The notes under the pieces are model-generated. The model did not search any database. It had not been told where the DNA came from and saw only the letters and a program-made list of their open reading frames with translations. The position numbers and the translations under genes are program-made. DNA of 64,000 nt, taken from Ifrita kowaldi (lineage: Eukaryota; Chordata; Aves; Passeriformes; Cinclosomatidae). The stretch covers positions 109,551-173,550 of the forward strand of contig VZRS01015035.1 of NCBI GenBank assembly GCA_013398055.1, in the 5' to 3' direction. Positions 55,385 through 64,000 of the stretch are shown here, one piece after another; within the stretch, counting starts at the first letter, position 1; every line of letters begins with the position of its first letter.

Positions 55385-55725
55385 TGTCGTTTGGGAATAA
55401 AAAGAAGAGACGTATGCTAATCGAAAGCTCCCATAATTACACAATCTTCAAATTAATTAACGAGCCAAAGGCAGCCAAACATTAGCATTTAGAAAGCGCT
55501 TTGCTGCGTTAACCACTAATGAGTTCATTTAAATCCATCATGCAACCCATTTTGGAAAGCATGAGCCATATTTAATCATATTCAATCAGATTTAATAATG
55601 GAATTCCTAACACGAGGCATTGTTGATCGTGAAATTACCACAGAATGTTATTTGTTAAATACAGGGGATAAAATGTAGGTATTTATTTTTGGCTGAATTG
55701 TACCTTGACAGAAACGTGAGGAAAA
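55385..55725. promoter_or_regulatory. Putative conserved enhancer-like element, homeodomain-motif dense
   Basis: A non-repetitive stretch with a very high density of homeodomain/POU-like words: ATGCTAAT, ATAATTAC, AATTAATTAA, ACTAATGAG, and a series of near-identical TTTAATCATATTCAATC words around 55570-55600. It keeps isolated CpGs (AATCGAAAG, GATCGTGAAA), which tends to occur in constrained DNA. No open frame fits. The texture is typical of vertebrate conserved non-coding elements; conservation itself is untested. Confidence 0.4.
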
Positions 55726-58700
55726 AAAAATACACGTCTGGGTAAGTATATTCTTAATATAAGTGAGAAGGGGCAAAGGATTTTGTTTGGTTGCTTGTTT
55801 TGGGGTTTTTTTGGTTTGTTTTTTAATTTGTTTTTGTTATCATTAAATGAAAAGAATTGATGTCACTTTTGAGAAATGAATCAGTAGTTTCCAAAATATA
55901 CTTGGGAATTCCATGATAAAATATTTTTGCATGAATTATTTGCTGGTTTCAGCCTAGGCAATTATGGCACAGCTCTGCTCTCCATTCTGTTCCTTTAGAG
56001 CTGTAATAACACAAAAGGAGTCACAAGAGCTTCTCTGCATTTAAATCAGAGCAAGTGAGGTGAAACCTCCATTCCTGCCTTTTCACAGACAGTCTAATTT
56101 CTGGTCCCATTGAAAGCACCGGGGCTCTGTCACTGGACTTAATTGAGCAGATAAATCACCATCAGCTCAGAGAGGAGACTTCTTCCACCAAAGTCAGGGC
56201 AGTTACGAAACTCAAGACATTATTTTGAATAAAATATCTTTCTCTGCAAAGTCTTTTGTTGAACGTTTCAGCCAGATAGAGCTGTTTCAATGGGAAATTT
56301 CAACCCAAAAGATCTTTGAACTCTAGGCTACAGTGGCACATGCAAAAGCCAAAGGTTGGGCTGCCTGCCTGGCACATGGCAGACCAGGGAGTACACCAGT
56401 AGAGAGTTATACTAGGATAGAGGCTGTCCTGGCACGGGATTCTTCCCTTTTTTCATGAGAGACTTTGACAAGGCTCAGTTTTGTTCCCATATCTTGAATT
56501 TTCCTGAGAATTTGGTCCCCAGGGCAAGTGAGGACACTGGAGATCAGCAGCAGCCCCCCAAGTCTGTACTGGTCCAGCACCATCCTGACGTGGCTCTGTT
56601 GGTAATGAAGTTCTCATAAGAGTAACAAGCAAGGCCTACAATGCTAAAAACCATGGGACTCTCCAGGGAACTGTTCATAGCCTTGTCCTTGGGGACAGGT
56701 TTATTAGAAATAGAAGAACCAGAGGCTGAGATTAGAACAATCTCTGGCTGGAGTTACCTGCCTGGCTCTCTGCAGATATGGGAGAGGAAACTGGATGCTC
56801 CCTCTAAGCTTCCCTTGGGATTTCTGCAACACAGCTGGAACTGTGTCCCTCTGACACCTCTGCTGCCTGCTGCAGGGTTTTCTCCGGGGGATCCTACTGC
56901 CTGTCTGCCCTGCCTGTTTCTCAAACACTGGACGTGAAGGATCTAGGAGCATGAAGGTCAGATGTTTTTCTTTTTTATTGAACAAACAAATCTCTAAAAT
57001 TTTATTAGAAATGCAGAAGTTTTCAGTTTTTGGGTCTTGGAGCAGTAGTGGTTTCATTTTCTTTCTGATAAGTTGGATAGTTCCAGAAAAAAATTAATCC
57101 TCTCCCCAAATAAAAAGGGCTTATTTGAAAACGCCTTTCGTAACAACTCAATTTCTCTTTAATTTGCTCGTAAACTTCTCTGTTCTACCTCTTATCCAGT
57201 GTTGTTGCTTCAAATTCAGCTTCTCAGCTTTATGACCCAGGTCAGAGACAAAGGGATTAACTCATTAACCACCCAGAAACACCAATAAAACTACTCTGAG
57301 GATCTCTAAGAACCTCAGCAGCAGTAAAATGCCCTGAAGTGAGCATGCAGGTGAAGGGATTAAATGACAAAGAAAGTCACCCTTTCATCAAATATGTCCA
57401 CAATAATTCCTTAGAAACATTAGTGTGCATTCAGTGGATAAAGGAATCAAAGCGACTCACTTTGGGGACAGCACATTATGTCTGTCCCACAGCTCAGCAG
57501 AAACACAAGTATTCCAATTCCCAACCTCTTGGTGCAATTACAAAATTTTCCTTAGTGAAATGTTAGTTGTAGGAGTTGCTCCTTTGCATCCTAATGCATA
57601 AATATCCACCATTAATAGCAACATAATGGAATAAATTTGCCAGGTCTCATGAAAATACACTGACTGAAACATTTGATTAGGACAAGTTTAAGACTTCAGA
57701 GGATGTCTTCAGCTGCTTGTAAAGATAAAAGTAATCATAAACATTAAGTGACTCTCAGTTAGAAGCTCTATTCTTAAGCTTTTAAATGCACATTCCCTCT
57801 AATTATCAAGTACTTCTCAATGCAGTGCACTTTACAAGTAACAGGACAAAGTTTCAGAGCATTGTGTTTTTGCAAGCTGAAAGCCATTAACGCTTTAGCA
57901 CTTCATAACAAAGGCAAAATTGCACTGGTAGAAGGAGTGATTTTCTGTGAGTGTACTTCAACCTGTGGCAGCCAATCCGTGGGTGTTCATTTTTCATTTA
58001 AGAACTGTTTATTTTCCCTTAACTTAAATCAATCAAGAATGCATTCAGGTTGAGCTAAATGCAGTTCCTTGAATCCAAAATGCCTAAATCCTATGGCTGC
58101 TGTGCTGCCTAAACTTTAGGGTTTCTGAAGCTGAGGTAAACCAGGTTGATGCAGCCAAATGCAGATAAAGCCTTTCTCAAAAACAGCGCATCGCCTCTGT
58201 CTACCCCAATATACGTGCCTTTTTTAGCTGATCTTGTAACAGGTTGTTTAAAACACCCCTGACAGGAAGGGGGCAGGATCCCACTCCAGGCTTGTCCCCG
58301 TGTCCCACTCAGGATGTTGATCTAGGCTGGGGCATGTGTGCAATCAGCCTGAGAGCTGTTCAATCTACACAAGGGAAAAGACACCACATATTGAATTATA
58401 TGGCACTCCAAGGAATGCTCTCATGTTTTCAAGGAGGATTATTTTAAGTGATGTGTGAGACAATCTCACAAGATGCTTATATAGCAGGCAGTGCGTGTTG
58501 CACTGGGCTCAGGAAATATCCTCCTCACTTGAAATCACATTTAAGAGTAAAAATACCAAATTAGATAGGCCACTATAAACCTTCATTCCTTTCACAAGGT
58601 TTCTCTCTCACTTTTTCTTCTGAAGGGATATTGGTAAAATCCCAGGCCTGCTAAGCTGAAGCAGGAAGAGCTAACCTTCCTTCACTTCTAAATCAAGGCA

Positions 58701-59214
58701 CAGGAATTCTTTTAATTCTGACATTCCCAGATCTCCACATTTCTGCTCTCCCTTGTTTGAGTGATGTCCTTCAGTTAAGTGTCCAATTTGGTGCTGAGAG
58801 TGGATTGCTTTTAGGGCAGGATTCGTAGTGCATCCCAGTATTCCCATCTGAGATGCCCCCAACATTCAGGCTGCTTCCATGGACTGAGCAAGGCTCATGA
58901 ACTGATCTCAGGGTGATCTGTGCTCTCACATCCACAATGTGTAAAGCCAACCTGGACAAACATGGTAATTTCTGGTAGTAAAGAGACAAAATCCAGCACA
59001 GTCCTGCTGGGAGAGCTGAGGCTTTGGGGAAAGGGCAGCACTGTGGGGTTGTCAGATTTGCAGTAAGTGAGGGCTGACTCCTGAACCCTCATACATGGTC
59101 ACACGTGAAATAGGGGAGCTGGAGCCTCTCGCTCTGAAGAGAAAACCTGCGTGTCTTCAAATGCCAGGACTTCAGAGGTGTCTGAAATCCAAATCAGGAG
59201 TTTAGTAGCTTAAG

Positions 59215-59430
59215 CCCTGTCTCTAATTGACATAAGGAGAGTGCCTATATTCTTTACTAGTGTTGGTGTCATAAATATCTCCATTAAGTAGCAATTAAGC
59301 TGCTGGGATTTGGGCTGTATGCCATTATAAGAGGTAATTATAAAAGAATTGGATTAATTGGTTCCTGAATTATTTATGTAGACATAAATATTGCACATGA
59401 GATCAGTGTTAAAGAGGATACTGGCATGAA
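59215..59430. promoter_or_regulatory. Second putative downstream conserved element
   Basis: Dense TAATTG, CAATTAAG, GGTAATTATAA, GGATTAATTGG and ATAAATATT words without simple-repeat structure, flanked by ordinary intergenic sequence. Flagged on texture alone. Confidence 0.3.
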
Positions 59431-62400
59431 GAGAGGATGGGGATGATGCATTGATTTATGCTATTTCTTTAGTTCTTTCTCCCAAAAATATGAGAAAGGT
59501 AGAAGTTTGTTAAAAACTATTTCCACGTTCATGTGCATACATCACCTTATTAGCTTTTACAGAAATACGTTCCCCAGATAAAGCCATTCTGTGTGCTTTT
59601 GTAATCTCTCCAAGTCCCCACAAATGATAAGTCTTGAGAGTTCTCTCTTGTCAATACAATGAAGTCAATCTTCTGTCTGTTGCGGTATAATTTAGGGCTG
59701 GGGGAAATGACTGATTTCACAGATATTAACTTTATCGAATATACAAACAACAGATGTATTATAGGGGAAAGAAAGAATTTTGTGTGAGCAGCACAAAGAA
59801 CTCCAGCAATCAGCAAATTCAATCTGCTTTTGACACTGCAGCGTTCTCACAGTCTAACGGTGCTTGTCAGCTGTAAAAATAATATAATGCAAAGAGGTGG
59901 CAAAGTGAAAACAAGGCAGGCTATTTAGTATGCAAACAACAAAGAAACTTAGAGAGGATACATTTATAAAAACAGAGATTATGGTTTGAATTAAGACAGC
60001 CATCTCTAAATTGATCTATTTTTGTGTTTCAGGGCACTACTTGATGGGATCAGGAAGAAATATCCTGGAAAGTAAAACAGCGGCAAAGTGGGGAAAAGCC
60101 ACACTGTTTCTGACAGGGCAGACTGGGGAAAATGTACCTGGACCTTTGTGGCCCTTCCTGTAACCACCCTAGGGAGGCCAGACTGGCTGATGGGAGGGGT
60201 TACCTGGCATAAATGTATTAACTGAATGTTTTATGGATCTCTCTTTTGCCATCCCTTTTGAAGATAGATGGAGAAACCATTTAATGCCCCAGCAGTGGGC
60301 TCAGACAGGGGAGGTGAGGCATGCAATGGCTGGCACCCTGGGGAGCCTGCAGCCAGGGGAGATGGAAAACAAAGTGTCAGGGAGAGGATCCTTCCCTTGT
60401 CAAAATGGTCTGTAGTGGCATTCATGTGAGGTGTGCGGAGAGCCAGGCTGCCTGCAGACTGGTTTTGTGGAAATTAAAATTTTCTCTCATTTTTTTGAGC
60501 CTCCATTGCGTTGTAGCTGTTTGGCCTTGCTGCTTTTGGGAGCTGTAACCAGTATTTGAAGCTTTGTGCATTTCTTAAAAGCGGGGCACAAACTAGGGTA
60601 GATGGGGAGAGGTTTTTTGTGTTCTTCGGAGGAAAAGACATAGGGGGAATATTTTGGGCCTTGGCTTGCAGCATCAGAAACCAGAGTCTCGGCCCTTTTA
60701 TGGGAGCTGAAATACTTGAAAATGACATGTGAAAGGAAGGTGAGGCCTGGCATACCACAGCCTGAAGTTTCTTTGGTAGCAGTAACCATAGAGAGAAATG
60801 GCAATGCTAACAGACAGACTCTAACAAGATGAGTTTTTCAGCTTGGTTTAAAAGAGAAGTCAATACAAGAAATCACCCACTCCTAATTACAAATTAGCAC
60901 AGATTGAGTGGTTTGGTCCAGCTTTGGAAGTCAAGATTGAAGTGCCCAGTCTCAAGCCATAGGTGCTCTTGGTGATTCCACAGAGGTGACAACAATTCTT
61001 TTGCAGGTTCTTGCTTTGGATGGTGACAATTTTCCTTTGAGCTGTCACCTGGGTGCCAGTTTCTTCAGTTTTACCTGCTCAGTACCAGGTAAAGTTCCAG
61101 GACCAGCAGAAAATAAAGCAAATGTGGCCTCAAGGGTTTAGCATGGGTGCTGCACACACACCGTAACTGCGATCAGCTCTTTACCCCTGGCCTTGTCTCC
61201 CTTCCAGGAGCTCCAGAAGAGTGGGATGTGGGCCAGGTAACAACAAAACAATGGATATTGCTGGGGCTGAAGTCAGTCTGGCTGTTATGTGAAGAGCTGG
61301 TCTAAAACAGTCCAGAAGAGTTACCTTGTATTGTTAGTGTTGAAATCTCAGGTTTCTGGTAATTTGACAATTTTTAAAGGAGGTAGTCAAAACAAATAAT
61401 TTTGACTTGCTTGTGTAAATTAATTTCATTTTGCTTTATTGAAATGCTTAATCTATTTACTATTTTGCATACAACAATATTTTAGGATGTTTTGACATTA
61501 TCAAAATGAAATGACTCAACATCATGGAAACAGAAGAGTTCTGTGACTTTTTCTCACGGAAAAGCTTGTCTTTCTCCTAACAGTGAGTAAGTTTTGAGAT
61601 GTCAGTATTTCCCCTGAAATTCAGAAATTCAGTTTTCTGGAAAGCTTTCATTTCATATCACTCACCCTTGGTGAGACTTAAACCTTCAAGTTGCCTCTCC
61701 TGGTGGAAAGCAGACAGAAGAAACCAGACAGATTTAGGGCCTGGGAATTCCTGGGTGTTACTGCTGGTGAGGAGTTTGCTGGTGGGACATGTGGGGTCCT
61801 TTTGTCCCCATCTCACCCACCTGTAAAAGGGAACATCACTGGTTATTCAGTGCATCTTCAGGAAGCACTAAGAGGGATAATGCTCCCCAAAAAGCAATTC
61901 TGAGGTAAAATACAGTTCACGTTCAGCTTGACCTTTACCTAGTGTTGAGTGCTGTTGTCTTCACACTCACTTAAATCCCTGGTGATGCTGAATACCCCCG
62001 CCCCCCCGCTTGGGATACTCCCTGGGGCTGGGAGCTGGAAGCACTAATGGCACCTCACTGTGTGGTCTGGGATCACCCTCTTCCCTCCCAGCTGGCTACA
62101 GCAGAAAAGCTTAAGCACACGGATAAAACCAAATGGTGTCTGCAGAGAAATGTAAATGTTTGTACAAGGCATCTGCAAAAGCAGGCTGATGGCTTCCCGA
62201 CTGCTCCAGCTCCTGCCAATACAGGGAGCAGGCTGCCTCTGGGCATATCCTGCATCGTCCCTCTGCTCTCCCAGACTGGCAGCAGGGCACCGTGTCTGTT
62301 CCCTCAGATGGGAGAGAACTGGAAGGGAAAGGTTTGTGGCCAGCTTAATTCACATACCAGAGTCTCACACAAGCCCCTACAGCAGTCACCTGTCTTTCCG

Positions 62401-63646
62401 CTGATGATGACTGGGAAACTGAACTACAGGTCCACTCACCCAAAATCACAAATACTCCACTGCTGTGGAACAACTTGGGTATGTCCAGGTTGTGGTGCTG
62501 GGAATGGCCTCTCAGATCAGCCATGTGAGCCTCAGGGAGCGGCTCATAATTAAATATGAACTTCCAGATTGCATTTCAGCTCTTCTCACCTCCAAAGCCA
62601 ACAATGCTGCACAGTCAAGAGACTTCAGTTGAGGACCTGACATATATTGGTAGGACCCCTTAGGCTGTGGAATTGGACAACACCATTGTATGTGAGTAGC
62701 TTAAACCAGTATCTTTCACACTATTTTACTGAAATGATTTAAGCACTGATACAGCCAAGTGTGTCTCAGATGGTGGGTTGTGATTGTTCAAGCAACGCAA
62801 AATGGTTTGTTATTTCGTTTGGGTTTGGTTTTGGTCAGGTTTTTTAAGTGGAGGAGGTGGAGGGGTAGATGGCAGCAGTCACTCAGCAGCTCAGATGGGG
62901 AGGTGATTTTGGTAATTACTGGCTGCAAATATTTGCAGTGTTGACTCTTTAATGGCTGGAAGAGCTAAGTTCCTGCAGAGCGGGAATTGAACACAAATGC
63001 CAGTAATACTCATTTCTGCCAGCTCTTATTCTGGCACTCTGTGGGTGAGACAAAGTCCATTGGGAAATAGGAGTGGGCATCACACAGCTCAGTTCCCTGT
63101 CACCTCGGCTGGCAGCTGGTTGTCCAGAGGTTCACGCAGTGATTTTTCAGAGGCGGTGCTGATATCCAGCACCGAATTCACCCCCGTGCCAGAGGCTCAG
63201 GGGCTGGTCCCAGCCCAGCGCTGCAGCTCGGATGCACAGCCCAGCATCAGCTGAGCAGCTCAGCCGCTGGGCAGAGTGTCTCATAAACACAGTGCAGGCG
63301 GCACTGCCTCTCCAGGTGTCCAGGTGTCCGTCTCGGGAGCCAAACCCTGCTTGCTGACGCCGATGGTGCCCGTCCTTGTGCGTGACAGCACATTGGGTGC
63401 TGTCGGGGTGTCCCCAGCCTGCACGGGTGTGAAAGGCAAGAAGCCGCATCTAAGAGTTTGATAACTTAACCTGTAGTATTGTAAATAATTTAATTATAGA
63501 CGGCGGTGAATAGGTGGCTGCCGGTCCTCTAGGCACTCGGGAAAGCCGCCGACTGCACAACGGCCATACACACGCCATTACAGGGGCTTCGGCCCTTTTT
63601 TTCAGGCGAGGGAAGGCCCGGGCGGGTCCCGTCTCTTCCCAGCGGC

Positions 63647-63706
63647 GGGAATGCCGGGAATGCCGCGTCCCGGGAATGCCGAATGCCGGGAATGCCGCGT
63701 CCCGGG
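63647..63706. repeat. GGGAATGCC minisatellite with 16-bp period
   Basis: GGGAATGCC occurs four times (63647, 63656, 63672, 63688). The last three copies begin units of exactly 16 bases, whose second halves alternate GCGTCCC, GAATGCC, GCGTCCC. Each unit begins with GGG and the array ends in GGGATGGG. Confidence 0.93.
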
Positions 63707-63755
63707 ATGGGCGGGGAGCAGGGCCGGGTCCCCCCGCTGCAGCCGCCGCCCGACG

Positions 63756-63769
63756 CCGCCAGGTGGCGC
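63756..63769 (+). promoter_or_regulatory. Strong CTCF-like motif
   Basis: CCGCCAGGTGGCGC fits the CTCF core consensus CCASYAGRKGGCRS at 13 of 14 positions (G instead of A at the third). It is embedded in a CpG island, where methylation could modulate binding. The motif is on the + strand. Confidence 0.5.
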
Positions 63770-63808
63770 CCGCGCGCCGCTGCCGGCCCACAGACCGCGC
63801 CGGGAGCC

Positions 63809-63857
63809 GGACGGACGGAAGGAAGGATGGATTGATGGATGGACTGATGGATTGATG
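63809..63857 (+). repeat. GGAN/TGAT tetranucleotide tract
   Basis: Successive units GGAC GGAC GGAA GGAA GGAT GGAT pass into TGAT/GGAT/GGAC/TGAT units. This is a degenerate tetranucleotide repeat with drifting unit sequence. Confidence 0.9.
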
Positions 63858-64000
63858 CCCCCCGTCACCGCTGAGGCTCTCTGAAGGTGCAGGCAGCCGC
63901 AGCCGAGCCAGTGGCTCACACTCATTTCTCACTCGTGAGCCCGTTACCGCCTCAAGCCGCCGAGAGTCGCCTCGGCCTTCCTGCAGCGCTGCTGCTGCTT

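Larger units (their letters stand above)
47191..63497. other. Intergenic region downstream of TBL1XR1
   Basis: About 16 kb without a recognisable gene, RNA gene or mobile element. Further AATAAA words occur (for example 48565-48570) but without supporting context. The longest open frame (62047-62553, 168 codons) resembles no known protein. Putative regulatory stretches are listed at 55385-55725 and 59215-59430. Low-complexity parts include the T/G-rich run at about 55785-55840 and the C run at about 61996-62008. Confidence 0.6.
63498..64000. promoter_or_regulatory. CpG island, continues past the window end
   Basis: CpG density and GC content rise sharply from about 63498 to the end, unlike the preceding 16 kb. 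It contains a GGGCGGGG Sp1-type box (63709-63716), a CTCF-like site (63756-63769) and two tandem repeats. No TATA box is evident. It may be the promoter of a gene or long non-coding RNA starting here or just beyond the window. Open frames of about 100-160 codons on both strands are expected from composition and are not called. Confidence 0.55.

Noticed and set aside
58262..58277. GGAAGGGGGCAGGA as a CTCF site
   Set aside because: The right half fits but the left half (CCASY) mismatches at three positions, much weaker than the 63756 site.
62047..62553. 168-codon open frame on the + strand
   Set aside because: The longest open frame in the window, but its translation shows no recognisable domain, it overlaps other frames on both strands, and its GC content is higher than that of its surroundings, which favours chance open frames.
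63450..63932. 160-codon minus-strand frame (plus overlapping + strand frames) in the CpG island
   Set aside because: Translations are Arg/Pro/Gly/Ala-rich and repeat-driven (minisatellite and tetranucleotide tract). Composition explains them.

Overview
The window is vertebrate nuclear DNA, almost certainly from a bird. The evidence is a spliced gene with GT-AG introns that encodes a near-complete vertebrate WD40 protein, two short remnants that look like 3' ends of CR1 LINEs (the dominant avian retroposon), compact introns, and low repeat content overall. There is no sign of a prokaryotic or viral genome.

One protein-coding gene is supported: TBL1XR1 (TBLR1), on the + strand. Its 14 coding exons run from an ATG at 24992 to a TAG ending at 41884. 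When joined, the exons are in phase throughout and give 513 residues: a LisH domain, an F-box-like region, an alanine tract, and a C-terminal WD40 propeller ending in DLRK. The protein is a subunit of the NCoR/SMRT-HDAC3 corepressor complex. The 3' UTR is long (about 5.3 kb), with several AATAAA signals; the most distal, at 47165, is the likely main end.

Layout: 1-24946 is non-coding and probably lies within the long 5' intronic part of TBL1XR1. It contains one good candidate untranslated exon (8222-8289), two CR1 fragments, a TA/GTAT microsatellite and putative conserved non-coding elements. No CpG-island promoter is visible there, so the gene's first exon and promoter probably lie upstream of the window. 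24947-47190 is the gene body and 3' UTR. 47191-63497 is intergenic, without a recognisable gene, but with AT-rich, homeodomain-motif-dense stretches that resemble regulatory elements. 63498-64000 is a CpG-rich island running off the window end. It holds a 16-bp-period minisatellite, an Sp1-type box, a strong CTCF-like motif and a GGAN tetranucleotide tract, and may be the promoter or boundary of a neighbouring locus.

I found no operon-like system, CRISPR array, RNA gene or new protein family. The most interesting leads are regulatory: a two-codon upstream ORF 12 bases before the TBL1XR1 start, the candidate 5' UTR exon, the GC-rich islets inside an otherwise AT-rich 3' UTR, the CTCF-like site beside the GGGAATGCC minisatellite, and the putative conserved non-coding elements.
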